From: Streptomyces sp. NBC_00554
Lineage (GTDB): Bacteria > Actinomycetota > Actinomycetes > Streptomycetales > Streptomycetaceae
Assembly: GCF_041431135.1 (NCBI RefSeq)
Contig: NZ_CP107799.1
Coordinates: 8,246,001 to 8,310,000 of the forward strand
Length of the DNA: 64,000 nucleotides
Direction: 5' to 3'
In this document: piece by piece, positions 1-8,170 of the stretch
Layout: the number at the start of each line of letters is the position of its first letter
Position numbering within the stretch: the first letter of the stretch is position 1
Made by a program: the position numbers and the translations under genes
The notes under the pieces: model-generated
Told to the model about the DNA's origin: nothing
Databases searched by the model: none
What the model saw: only the letters and a program-made list of their open reading frames with translations

Positions 1-243
1 GGCGTGCAGGAGCAGATGCGCGCAGGCGTCGCCGGTCAGGTCGGTGAGGCGCAGTTCGGTGCCGCGGGCCAGCACTCTGTGCGTGTAGTTGCCGCCGGCC
101 ACGGTCTCCGCCCACACCAGGTGGCCGGCCTCGCAGGGCGGCGTGGGCCAGCCGCTGGCCGGGACGACGGGCATGGCCTCGGCGCGGGTCCCGTCCTGGG
201 AGCGGGCGTGGGCGCGTGCTCCGTATGGGGTTGCTGTCGCCAT
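1..243 (-). CDS. urea carboxylase-associated protein, DUF1989 (UAAP1-like), 3' part missing
   Basis: First 81 codons of a gene that runs off the left edge. The ATG at 243 follows a GGAGG ribosome site. The visible protein contains the pattern THRVLARG followed by LRLTDLTGDACAHLL, which resembles the start of the DUF1989 domain of urea carboxylase-associated proteins. Known: these small proteins accompany urea carboxylase and allophanate hydrolase in ATP-dependent urea or guanidine-derived carboxylate breakdown. The gene diverges from a TetR regulator, and a perfect palindrome lies 58 bp upstream of its start. The partner enzymes would lie left of the window. The family call is fairly good; the exact subtype (UAAP1 rather than UAAP2) is inferred. 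Confidence 0.7.
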   Translation of the reverse strand, partial: MATATPYGARAHARSQDGTRAEAMPVVPASGWPTPPCEAGHLVWAETVAGGNYTHRVLARGTELRLTDLTGDACAHLLLHA

Positions 244-300
244 CGCGGGTCCTCCGGCTCCGGGGTTTCGGTCGAGCGACGTTGTTTCCGTCGCTCGCCA

Positions 301-320
301 TTTCTGTCGCTCGACAGAAA
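301..320. promoter_or_regulatory. palindromic operator, probable TetR site (copy 1)
   Basis: TTTCTGTCGCTCGACAGAAA has perfect 9-bp arms around a 2-bp centre, in the divergent region between the DUF1989 gene and the TetR gene. It is followed by TTAGGAG. A near copy with the same flank lies at 10331-10350 before the APC permease. A partial direct repeat (TTTCCGTCGCTCG) sits just left, at about 285-297. Inferred: the binding site of the adjacent TetR protein. Confidence 0.65.
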
Positions 321-421
321 TTAGGAGCGGAGCGGGTCGACGCCGTGTCTCGTGCGTTGCCGTCCGGTTACCGATCCCTCACGGTGATCGCCGCGTGACC
401 CGGTGTGCGAGGATCGAACAC

Positions 422-1048
422 ATGGGAACCGGTGGTGGACGACGGGTCGGCCGGCCGCGTGCGGCTCAGCGGCCGGACAGTGGTCTGTCGCCGCGTGACG
501 AACTGCTCGACGCGGCCGCCGAGTTGTTCACGACCCGTGGATACGCCGCCACGACCACCCGGGCCGTCGCCGAACGGGCGGGCATGCGGCAGGCGTCGAT
601 GTACCACTACGTCTCCGGCAAGGAGGAGCTGCTCGCCGAGCTCCTGGAGTCCACGGTCACGCCCTCGCTCACCCTCGCCCGGGAACTCCTCGCCGACGAC
701 GCGACCCCGGCCGAGGACCGGCTGTGGGAGCTGTGCCGCACGGACGTCGAGCTGCTTTGCGGCGGCCCGCACAACCTGGGCGGTCTCTATCTGCTGCCCG
801 AGGTGCGCGCCGAGGGCTTCGCCGGCTTCCGTGCCGTACGGGCCGAACTGAAGGACACCTACCGGCAGTTGCTCGCCGCGACGGCCGCGGGGGGCGCGCT
901 CGCCAAGAGTGAGCTGGATCTGCGGACGGATCTGCTGTTCGGCCTCATCGAGGGTGTGATCCTCGTGCACCGCTCCGATCCGGAACGGCCGGTGTCCGCG
1001 TTCGCCGAGGCCACCGCGGACGCGGCGCTGCGCATCGCCGGAATCTGA
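422..1048 (+). CDS. TetR/AcrR family transcriptional regulator
   Basis: 208 aa. The N-terminal HTH (about residues 25-72) reads RDELLDAAAELFTTRGYAATTT then AERAGMRQASMYHYVSGKEEL, the classic TetR recognition helix with the SMYHYV form of YxHF. The C-terminal ligand domain is helical and is not assignable to a ligand. The ATG at 422 was chosen because it precedes the conserved G-R-P-R lead-in to the HTH; an upstream extension in the same frame would run through the operator region. It is divergent from the urea-carboxylase-associated gene, with a palindrome between them. Inferred: a local repressor of that gene and of the APC permease at 8729-10294, which carries the same operator. Confidence 0.85.
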   Translation: MGTGGGRRVGRPRAAQRPDSGLSPRDELLDAAAELFTTRGYAATTTRAVAERAGMRQASMYHYVSGKEELLAELLESTVTPSLTLARELLADDATPAEDRLWELCRTDVELLCGGPHNLGGLYLLPEVRAEGFAGFRAVRAELKDTYRQLLAATAAGGALAKSELDLRTDLLFGLIEGVILVHRSDPERPVSAFAEATADAALRIAGI

Positions 1049-1342
1049 CCAACGGGCCCGCGCGGGGGCGGTTTCGCATGCCCGTACGCCGTCACGCACC
1101 GTGTGCGAATGAAGCCTCAGTGTGCAAATGGAGCCGAGGGTACTCCTGTCGCGTGGGCGATTTCAGGTGCTTGCTGAATATGACACGGCGTTGATCCGGT
1201 CGGACTAAGCTCGCCCGCAGCGCACCGAGTTGAGATGTATTCGTGCGCTTGTTCCCAAAAGTTCCGAAGATTCAGTTTGAACCATGCCGTTTCCCCCACA
1301 AACCTCCCCGATCCCCCAGTCGACTTGTCTCAGAGGGCATAC
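1049..1342. other. intergenic region upstream of the conservon, with short direct repeat
   Basis: 294 bp without a gene. It contains a 16-bp direct repeat, GTGTGCGAATGAAGCC at 1101-1116 and GTGTGCAAATGGAGCC at 1120-1135 (14 of 16 identical, 19-bp period). The last 100 bp before cvnA are distinctly A+T-richer than the surroundings. Probably holds the conservon promoter; no clear -10/-35 pair was recognised. Confidence 0.4.
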
Positions 1343-2941
1343 ATGGTGAGTGTTCAATCGCCTCCCGGTGGCCGTGAACTTCCCTACGCGCGCGTGCTGT
1401 TGCTGCCGGCCATAGTGATGGCCGCGGCGACCGGAGCCGCCGTCGCCATGGTGACGGACCCGGCCCGGGCCGCCGTCGGCTGGTGCGGAGCCATCGCGAC
1501 GCTCCTGGTCATCGTGATCGGCGCCGAAGCCGTACGGCGTGGCCGCGTCGCCCGCGATCTGCGCGCCGATCTGGTGCACCGCACCTCATATCTGGAACAG
1601 CGCATCGCGGCCCACGATCAGGAGACCCTGCACTTCTCCCGCGAGGTCCTGCCTGTCGCGCTGAACCGACTGCACGCGGGTGCATCCCCCGCGGAGGTGG
1701 TTCGCAGCCTCCATCGGACCGATCCGGAGCTCGGCGAACTCGCCGAGGCGCAGGGCGACTTGCTCGGCAACGTGCTCAGGATGATCGACAGTGAGGAAGC
1801 GATGCGCGACTCCGCGCAGCGCGCCTTCGTCAACATCGCCCGGCGCGTCCAGGCGATCGTCCACCAGCAGAACAAGGAACTGCGCGAGATGGAGGAGGAC
1901 CACGGGCGCAACCCCGAGGTCTTCGACGACCTGCTGCGCATCGACCACGGCACCGCGCTGATCGGCCGCCTCGCCGACTCCATCGCGGTGCTCGGCGGTG
2001 GCCGTCCCGGACGTCAGTGGCCCGAGCCCGTACCGCTGTTCAGCGTGTTGCGCGGCGCGATGTCGCGCATCCTGGAGTACCGCCGCATCGAGCTGCACAA
2101 CGTCGTCGAGGTCGCCGTCAACGGCGTGTCCGTCGAACCGATCATCCACGCCGTCGCCGAACTCCTCGACAACGCCACGCGCTACTCGCCGCCGCACACC
2201 AGGGTGCACGTCACCGCCATCGAGGTGCAGACCGGCATCGCCATCGAGATCGAGGACGGCGGCGTCAGCCTGAGCGATGAGGCCCGCGGAAAGGCCGAGG
2301 ATCTGCTCCGGCAGGCCGCCCTCGGTGTCGACTTCGACGCCCTCGGCGCGAACCCGCGGCTCGGCATGGCCGTCGTCGGCCGGCTCTCGAAGATGTACAA
2401 CATGCAGGTCTCGCTCAGGCAGTCCGCGTACGGCGGTGTCCGCGCCGTCCTCGTCGCGCCCCGGGACATGCTCACCACCGACGACGCCCCCGGTCTCGCG
2501 CACGGCGTCGGCATCGCCTCCGTCCCGACCATGGACACGGGCGGGGTCGAGGGCCCCAACCGCAAGCCCAAGAAGCGCCGCCCGACCACCGGCCCCCGGC
2601 TCACCACTCCCAACGGTGACTCCCAGGAGGACGACGTCCCCCAGGTCACCGAGTGGACGGCCAACGGCCTGCCGCAGCGCCGCAGCCGCGTCAAGGTCTC
2701 CTTCCACCAGCGGGCCGCCGATGCCCGCGCGGATGCCGAGGCGGCCGAGCGCGCCGCTGCGGCGGCCGCCGCCACGCCCTCGTGGGCGGCACCCGTCCCG
2801 GAGGAGAAGGAGCCCGAACCCGGCCTGTGGGTCGAGGCGTTCATGGAAGGGCTCAAGGGCGACCCGGACCCGGCCGCCGCAACCGGCACGACGATCAAGC
2901 CGGCCCCTGTCGAGGCCGACGACGAAGGGGACCCCAAGTGA
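1343..2941 (+). CDS. cvnA: conservon CvnA, sensor histidine kinase-like membrane protein
   Basis: 532 aa. Two hydrophobic segments lie near the N-terminus (about residues 13-58, ending before the basic VRRGRVARD stretch), then a helical dimerisation region, then a HATPase_c domain with N-box AELLDNATRYSP and a degenerate G-box. The C-terminal 130 residues are low-complexity (Ala, Pro, charged). Known: CvnA proteins anchor a membrane complex with CvnB, CvnC and CvnD that has been compared to a G-protein-coupled receptor system. Start: an ATG-GTG pair at 1343/1346 behind a purine-rich stretch. The stop overlaps the GTG of cvnB by 4 nt (GTGA), so the genes are translationally coupled. Confidence 0.88.
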   Translation: MVSVQSPPGGRELPYARVLLLPAIVMAAATGAAVAMVTDPARAAVGWCGAIATLLVIVIGAEAVRRGRVARDLRADLVHRTSYLEQRIAAHDQETLHFSREVLPVALNRLHAGASPAEVVRSLHRTDPELGELAEAQGDLLGNVLRMIDSEEAMRDSAQRAFVNIARRVQAIVHQQNKELREMEEDHGRNPEVFDDLLRIDHGTALIGRLADSIAVLGGGRPGRQWPEPVPLFSVLRGAMSRILEYRRIELHNVVEVAVNGVSVEPIIHAVAELLDNATRYSPPHTRVHVTAIEVQTGIAIEIEDGGVSLSDEARGKAEDLLRQAALGVDFDALGANPRLGMAVVGRLSKMYNMQVSLRQSAYGGVRAVLVAPRDMLTTDDAPGLAHGVGIASVPTMDTGGVEGPNRKPKKRRPTTGPRLTTPNGDSQEDDVPQVTEWTANGLPQRRSRVKVSFHQRAADARADAEAAERAAAAAAATPSWAAPVPEEKEPEPGLWVEAFMEGLKGDPDPAAATGTTIKPAPVEADDEGDPK

Positions 2942-3345
2942 TCCAGCAGCGAGCCAACTTCGACTGGATGCTCAAGGAACTCGCCGACGGGGTACCCGGC
3001 GTCCAGCAGATCGTGGTGCTCTCCGCCGACGGGCTGCGCATCGCGCGGTACGGCGGCGACCCGGACGCCGCCGACCGAGTCGCCGCCGCCTGCGCGGGCC
3101 TGCAGAGCCTGGCCGGAGCCGTCGCCAGCGAGATCCCCAACAGCGACGGCCGGATGCGCATGGTCATCATCGAGATCAACGGCGGCTACTTCTACCTGAT
3201 GTCGGCGGGGCCCAACGCCTATCTCGCGGTCCTCGCCAACCAGACCGCGGAGCCCGGACTGATGAGCAACCGCATGCGCGACCTCGTCGTCCGGATCGGA
3301 GCCCATCTGACGAGTCCGCCGCGGCGCAACGGGCAGACCGTATGA
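2938..3345 (+). CDS. cvnB: conservon CvnB, roadblock/LC7 domain protein
   Basis: 135 aa, nearly all one roadblock/LC7 fold: an N-terminal helix (FDWMLKELADGVPGV), strands QQIVVLSADGLRIA, a helix rich in alanine, and the strand MVIIEINGGYFYLM. Known: CvnB resembles MglB-type small-GTPase regulators and interacts with CvnA and CvnD. The GTG start overlaps the stop of cvnA, and the TGA overlaps the ATG of cvnC, giving coupled translation on both sides. Length is typical for the family. Confidence 0.9.
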   Translation: MIQQRANFDWMLKELADGVPGVQQIVVLSADGLRIARYGGDPDAADRVAAACAGLQSLAGAVASEIPNSDGRMRMVIIEINGGYFYLMSAGPNAYLAVLANQTAEPGLMSNRMRDLVVRIGAHLTSPPRRNGQTV

Positions 3346-3815
3346 CTCCTCCGCAACGCCGACGGCGCTACCCCAAGGAAGAACCCGCGGGACCCCCCAT
3401 CGAGGGAATCGAGGGACTTCTCAACGAGGACCCCTCCCAAGAGGGACCCTCGAACGAGGGATCTCCGAAGGACGGCCAGGACCGGAAGAACCCCGAGCGC
3501 CTGTATCTGCTCACAGGCGGGGCCGAGGGCGGCGACCGGGCCGCCCTCGACCTGGTCACGTTAATCGTGGCGCGCGCCGAGGCGCCGCCGTCCAACGCCC
3601 AGCCGGAGAAGTCGGCGCTGGTCCGGCTCTGCACGGCTCCACTGTCCGTGGCCGAGATCTCGGCCTATCTCAGTCTGCCGGTCAGCGTGGTGACCGTGCT
3701 GCTCACCGAGCTGCTGGCGGCCGAACTGGTGCAGGCGCGCGCCCCGATCGTCCGCTCGGCGCTCCCTGAACGTTCCCTCCTCGAAGCGGTGATGCATGGA
3801 CTTCAAAAGCTCTGA
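3342..3815 (+). CDS. cvnC: conservon CvnC, DUF742 protein, with a TTA codon
   Basis: 157 aa. A charged Pro/Glu-rich N-terminal third (with duplicated EG-LL-NEDPSQEG/PSNEG segments) is followed by the DUF742 winged-helix-like domain, ending SLLEAVMHGLQKL. The ATG overlaps the stop of cvnB (ATGA), and the 3' end overlaps cvnD by 20 bp. Leu74 is encoded by TTA (3561-3563), read only by the bldA tRNA in Streptomyces, so production of CvnC, and through coupling perhaps CvnD, may be delayed until development. Known: DUF742 proteins are constant members of conservons; no catalytic activity is known. Confidence 0.9.
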   Translation: MTPPQRRRRYPKEEPAGPPIEGIEGLLNEDPSQEGPSNEGSPKDGQDRKNPERLYLLTGGAEGGDRAALDLVTLIVARAEAPPSNAQPEKSALVRLCTAPLSVAEISAYLSLPVSVVTVLLTELLAAELVQARAPIVRSALPERSLLEAVMHGLQKL

Positions 3816-4410
3816 CACCATCACGGGCCCTCGCGCCGAGGACCATCTGCCGCACACGATCCAGGCAGCCGTGAAGATCGTCATCGTCGGGGGCTTCGGA
3901 GTCGGCAAGACGACCATGGTGGGCTCCGTCAGCGAGATCAAGCCGCTGACCACGGAGGAGACCATGACGCAGGCCGGGATCGGAGTCGACGACAACTACG
4001 GCTCCGAGACCAAGACGGCCACCACCGTCGCCATGGACTTCGGCAGGATCTCCATCACCGAACAGCTGGTGCTCTACCTCTTCGGCACACCGGGCCAGGA
4101 ACGCTTCTGGTTCCTCTGGAACGGCCTCTTCGAGGGAGCACTCGGCGCGGTCGTCCTGATCGACACCCGCCGCCTGGAGGTCAGCTTCGACGTGATCGGC
4201 CGCCTGGAGGAGCGCGGGGTGCCGTTCGTCGTCGCCATAAACGACTTCCCGGACGCGCCCCGCTATCCGGTCGAGGAACTGCGGACCGCGCTCGACCTCT
4301 CCGAGGACATCCCGATCATCAAGTGCGACGCGCGCCGCAGGGCCTCCAGCCGGGATGTCCTGATGACGCTGATGCGCTTCCTGCACTCGCTGGCCATGAC
4401 GCGCACCTGA
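3796..4410 (+). CDS. cvnD: conservon CvnD, small GTP-binding protein
   Basis: 204 aa. The P-loop GGFGVGKTT lies around residues 37-45, and a switch II region reads YLFGTPGQERFWF (DxxG replaced by FGTPG, as usual in this MglA/Ras-like family). The specificity motif reads AINDFPDAP rather than NKxD, and there is a late CDARRRASS element (SAK position). Known: the conservon GTPase binds and hydrolyses GTP and joins the CvnA complex in its GDP form. Last of the overlapping cvnABCD block; a P450 follows 81 bp later. Confidence 0.92.
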   Translation: MDFKSSDTITGPRAEDHLPHTIQAAVKIVIVGGFGVGKTTMVGSVSEIKPLTTEETMTQAGIGVDDNYGSETKTATTVAMDFGRISITEQLVLYLFGTPGQERFWFLWNGLFEGALGAVVLIDTRRLEVSFDVIGRLEERGVPFVVAINDFPDAPRYPVEELRTALDLSEDIPIIKCDARRRASSRDVLMTLMRFLHSLAMTRT

Positions 4411-4491
4411 GCCCCCCGTACGTGCCGAATCCGTACGCAGATACGCCAACTCCCAAGACACCGGATCCACTTCAGTTTCGGAGCGATCACC

Positions 4492-5970
4492 GTGACGCCT
4501 GAATCCCACTCCCCGACCAGTACGGACGACCCCACGCTCGGCCCGCCGCCCGGCTGCCCCGCCCACAGCCGCGGTCCCGGCGGAGTGCGCCGGCTGTACG
4601 GCCCCGGCGCCGAGGACCTGGGAGCCGTGTACGAGGAACTGCGGGCCGAGCACGGCTCGGTGGCCCCGGCGCTGCTCCATGAGGACGTGCCGATCTGGGT
4701 CGTGCTCGGCCACGGCGAGAACATGCACATGGTGCGGAACCCCTCGCACTACTGCAAGGACAGCCGGTTGTGGACTCCCATGCAGGACGGCACGGTCAAG
4801 CCCGACCACCCGCTCATGCCGCACTTCGCCCGGCAGCCCATCTGCTGCCACACCGAGGGCGACGAGCACCTGCGGCTGCGTGGCGCGGTCACCGGCGCCA
4901 TGTCGACCATCGACCACCGAGGCATCCGCCGCTACATCAACCGCGCGACCCAGCACCTCGTCAACCAATTCTGTGAGGAGGGCAGCGCCGACCTGGTCAG
5001 CCAGTTCGCAGAGCACCTGCCGATGGCGGTGATGTGCGAGATCCTCGGCATGCCCGACGAGTACGGTGACCGGATCGTGCAGGCCGCCCGCGACATGCTC
5101 AAGGGCACCCAGACCGCGATCGCCAGCAACCAGTACGTCATGGATGCCCTGATGCGGCTCACCGCCCGCCGCCGGGCCGAGCCCAAGGGCGACTTCACCA
5201 GCCACCTCATCAACCACCCGGCAGGGCTCGACGACGAGGAGATCGGCCAGCACTTGCGCGTGGTCCTGATCGTCGCGTACGAGAGCACCGCCAACCTCCT
5301 CGCCAACGTGCTGCGGGAGGTGCTCACCAACCCGGGGTTCCGCGCTCAGCTCAACGGCGGCCAGATGACGGTGCCCGAGGCGGTGGAGCAGTCCCTGTGG
5401 GACGAGCCGCCGTTCAGCACTGTTTTCGCCTACATCGCCAAGCAGGACACCGAGCTGGGCGGCCAGCACATCCGCAAGGGTGACGGACTCCTCCTCGGCA
5501 TGGCACCGGGCAACGTCGACCCGCGGGTCCGGCCCGACCTCAAGGTCAACATGCAGGGCAACCGCTCCCATCTCGCCTTCAGCGGCGGTCCCCACGAATG
5601 TCCGGGCCAGGACATCGGCCGCGCCATCGCCGACGTCGGCGTCGATGCGTTGCTGACCCGCGTGCCGGACATCCAACTCGCCTGCGGGGAGGACGAGCTG
5701 AGCTGGCGGTCGTCCGTCGCGAACCGGCACCTGGTGGAACTGCCGGTGAAGTTCACGCCGAAGCCCCAGCAGGACGTCATGCAGCGGCCTTCCATCAACC
5801 CGGTGCCGCCGCAGCGCCCGAACAACTGGCAGGTCAGCACGGAGCAGCCACAGCCCACGGCTCCGGAACCCGCCATCCGGGCCGGCGAGCCCACGCCGGC
5901 GACGGCGCCCGCACCGGCCCGCCGTCCGGGTGTGTTCCGGCGCCTCCTGCGCTGGTGGCGCGGCGACTGA
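4492..5970 (+). CDS. conservon-associated cytochrome P450 lacking EXXR (CYP157-like)
   Basis: 492 aa, GTG start after GGAG. The haem loop FSGGPHECPG carries the ligand Cys370. The K-helix reads E299-Q-S-L-W303 where almost all P450s have ExxR; that substitution is the hallmark reported for the Streptomyces CYP157 family. The I-helix region (VVLIVAYEST) lacks the usual A-G-x-[DE]-T as well. After the haem domain (to about residue 425) comes a Pro-rich linker and a C-terminal GVFRRLLRWWRG segment that looks like a short basic amphipathic helix. Known: P450 genes close several conservons (cvnE/rarE type). Inferred: membrane-tethered, catalysis uncertain. Confidence 0.88.
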   Translation: MTPESHSPTSTDDPTLGPPPGCPAHSRGPGGVRRLYGPGAEDLGAVYEELRAEHGSVAPALLHEDVPIWVVLGHGENMHMVRNPSHYCKDSRLWTPMQDGTVKPDHPLMPHFARQPICCHTEGDEHLRLRGAVTGAMSTIDHRGIRRYINRATQHLVNQFCEEGSADLVSQFAEHLPMAVMCEILGMPDEYGDRIVQAARDMLKGTQTAIASNQYVMDALMRLTARRRAEPKGDFTSHLINHPAGLDDEEIGQHLRVVLIVAYESTANLLANVLREVLTNPGFRAQLNGGQMTVPEAVEQSLWDEPPFSTVFAYIAKQDTELGGQHIRKGDGLLLGMAPGNVDPRVRPDLKVNMQGNRSHLAFSGGPHECPGQDIGRAIADVGVDALLTRVPDIQLACGEDELSWRSSVANRHLVELPVKFTPKPQQDVMQRPSINPVPPQRPNNWQVSTEQPQPTAPEPAIRAGEPTPATAPAPARRPGVFRRLLRWWRGD

Positions 5971-5988
5971 GACGACCGGTCACCGGGG

Positions 5989-6939
5989 CTACCCCGCCCA
6001 CTCCTCGTACGACGACCAGGCCCGCAGCACACGCGGGCTGACGAACCGGTGCTCGCGCCCCGTGACCGGATCGGTGAACTCCAGGACCCGCGCCAGCAGT
6101 TGGAGCGGACGTCGGAAGTCACCGGCCGGAACGGGGCCGGTGACCGCCGGATAGAGGGGATCGCCGAGGATCGGCACCCCCAACGCGCTCATGTGCACCC
6201 TCAGCTGGTGCGTCTGCCCGGTGCTCGGCATCAGCCGGTACCGGGCACGCTCGTGCTCGTGCTCCAGCAACTCGACCCGGCTGACGGCATTGGGCTCGCC
6301 CTCGACCTCGCGGGCCGCCAAGACCCCGCGCTCCTTGACGATCCGGCTGCGCACGGTGCGGGGCAGGGCCAGCCCAGGGTCGTACGGCGCCACGGCCTCG
6401 TACTCCTTCGTCACCTGCTTGTCCCGGAACAGGGACTGGTACGCGCCGCGCTCCTCGGGCCGCACGGTGAACAGCACCAGCCCGGCCGTCAGCCGGTCCA
6501 GCCGGTGCGCCGCGCCAAGCGTCGGGATGTCCAGCTGCCTGCGCAGCCGCGCCAGGGCCGTCTCGGCGACATGGCTGCCACGCGGGGTGGTGGCCAGGAA
6601 GTGCGGTTTGTCGGCCACCACGAGGTGCTCGTCCCGGTATATGACGTCGACCGCGAAGGGCACCTGCTCCTCGGCGGGCAGCTCCCGGTGGAACCAGACG
6701 AACATCCCTGGTTCGTACGCCAAGTCCCGTGGCACCGGACGCCCGGTGACGTCCACGATCTGCCCCGCGTCGAGCATTTGGTCGATCACCCCGGCCCCGG
6801 CCGCGAGCCGCGCCACGAGATGATCCCGCACGGTCGCCCACGCGTCCCCGGCCGGCAACCGCACCCGTACCGGATCCACCCCGTCGCGCTGCGGCAGGGG
6901 AGAGGGCGGGAGCGGGGTACGGCGTCTCATCATGATCAA
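5989..6939 (-). CDS. RluA family pseudouridine synthase
   Basis: 316 aa. The catalytic-aspartate motif GAAHRLDRLTAGLVLF is present, followed by KQVTKEYEAV and the C-terminal GQTHQLRVHMSALG/ILGDPLYP signature. Known: RluA-type enzymes isomerise uridine to pseudouridine in 23S rRNA or tRNA; the exact target cannot be read here. The N-terminal 80 residues look like a weak S4-like region. Start uncertain: ATG at 6939, 6933 and 6930 are in frame with no clear ribosome site. It is convergent with the conservon P450, 18 bp apart. Confidence 0.88.
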   Translation of the reverse strand: MIMMRRRTPLPPSPLPQRDGVDPVRVRLPAGDAWATVRDHLVARLAAGAGVIDQMLDAGQIVDVTGRPVPRDLAYEPGMFVWFHRELPAEEQVPFAVDVIYRDEHLVVADKPHFLATTPRGSHVAETALARLRRQLDIPTLGAAHRLDRLTAGLVLFTVRPEERGAYQSLFRDKQVTKEYEAVAPYDPGLALPRTVRSRIVKERGVLAAREVEGEPNAVSRVELLEHEHERARYRLMPSTGQTHQLRVHMSALGVPILGDPLYPAVTGPVPAGDFRRPLQLLARVLEFTDPVTGREHRFVSPRVLRAWSSYEEWAG

Positions 6940-7054
6940 GCATACGAGGGGCGTGACGGGCCGGGCTCGCTCTCCATCGCCCGGCCGTTCTTGTGCCGCA
7001 GGTCAGAGAGCTGCCCCTCGACGCCACCAGCTCCCTGACCCGCTCCGGGTTGGT

Positions 7055-8170
7055 TTACGCAACCGCTGTGGCTGCGTTGTGGCGGTCCCCGCAGTGTGGG
7101 CAGACACCGGCGATGGCCGAGTAGTGTGCGTCGGCCCTTGTTCGGTCATGGGTGGGACCATGGGGCCCTGTCCTAGGGGTAGGGCGTCCCACGCGATTGT
7201 TGTGTCGTCCGGTGAGGGTGTGCCATTCGAGATTTCCCCGCATCCAGTGCCGCAGTCCGGCGAGGTAGCGGGTGAGTTCGGGCGAGGCATTGCGCGCGAC
7301 GTCGGGTTCCAGACGCAGATACGCACGCATGAGGCGGTCGTGGAGCTCGCCGGTCGCGCACATGCTCCGTTCGAGAGACCATCCGTGGCGTGCGGAGAGC
7401 ACGGTGGGCAAGCTGTGGCTCCCGATGTCAGCGCTCTCCTTGGCCACCGAGTACAGGTCGTTCACCAGCATGATCATCAATGAGGCGGCGAGCGACAGGG
7501 ACCGGACACCAGGTTCTTCCCAGTCACGGACAGGTAGTTCGTAGCCGCCGACGACATCGATCAGCACCAGGCAGGCCATGGCCCCGTTGTACTTGCGATG
7601 GGCCAGGTACTCCGCGGGATCGGGAGCGTGCCCGGCGTTGCGCCATCCGTTTTCCGCCGCCATTGCCAGGAACGTGGCGATGGTCTCGTGGCGCAGACGG
7701 CCTACTTGCGCCGGGGTGCCCAAGCGTGTGATGTGTTCCGCGGTCTCGCGGAGCGCACGCGCCACTGGGTCACTGCCGACAAAGCCCTCGGTCGCGGGGC
7801 AGTCGGGCAGCCGGGAGCCGTTCTCCAGCGCGGTCAACGACCCCGCGAGCCGTGAGGCGCTCATGGCGAGGCTGACGCCTTCGATTCTCTCGTCGCAATA
7901 GTGGTCGTCCGCGGCGAACAGGGCGGTTATGTTGCGGGCCGCGAGCATCAGGTGATCGTGGTCGACTGCGTCAGGGTGCGTGAACGCGGCGAACGTGCCG
8001 AACCGGTAGCCGTTCAGCTCGGTCCGCTGTCCCGGGAAGAGATCAAGGCTCAGCGCCCACGCGACGATTTCCTCGTCCGCCTTGCGAGCCGCTGTCTCGT
8101 CGCATGTGACCGGAAATGGGCACAACACGCTCGGCACTGACAATTCCCGCGCGGAGTTGTTGCTCTTCAT
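7055..8170 (-). CDS. class I terpene cyclase with Cys/His C-terminal tail
   Basis: 371 aa. Metal-binding motifs are intact: D88-D-H-Y-C-D-E94 (DDxxxDE) and N237-D-L-Y-S-V-A-K-E245 (the NSE/NDxxSxxxE triad), with the R301-Y302 pair about 60 residues later. Known: these bind the Mg2+-diphosphate of a prenyl substrate. The closest look is the 2-methylisoborneol/family-2-encapsulin-cargo type, but there is no long Pro-rich N-terminus and no methyltransferase beside it. The last 48 residues lie beyond the usual fold and end in CPHCGDRH. Codon use is more A/T-tolerant than neighbours, suggesting acquisition. The start at 8170 has no obvious ribosome site; GTG starts a few codons inside are possible. 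Confidence 0.88.
   Translation of the reverse strand: MKSNNSARELSVPSVLCPFPVTCDETAARKADEEIVAWALSLDLFPGQRTELNGYRFGTFAAFTHPDAVDHDHLMLAARNITALFAADDHYCDERIEGVSLAMSASRLAGSLTALENGSRLPDCPATEGFVGSDPVARALRETAEHITRLGTPAQVGRLRHETIATFLAMAAENGWRNAGHAPDPAEYLAHRKYNGAMACLVLIDVVGGYELPVRDWEEPGVRSLSLAASLMIMLVNDLYSVAKESADIGSHSLPTVLSARHGWSLERSMCATGELHDRLMRAYLRLEPDVARNASPELTRYLAGLRHWMRGNLEWHTLTGRHNNRVGRPTPRTGPHGPTHDRTRADAHYSAIAGVCPHCGDRHNAATAVA

Noticed and set aside
244..421. Possible ykkC guanidine riboswitch before the urea-carboxylase-associated gene
   Set aside because: The conserved ACGR loops and pairing were not found; a protein operator explains the conserved palindrome better.
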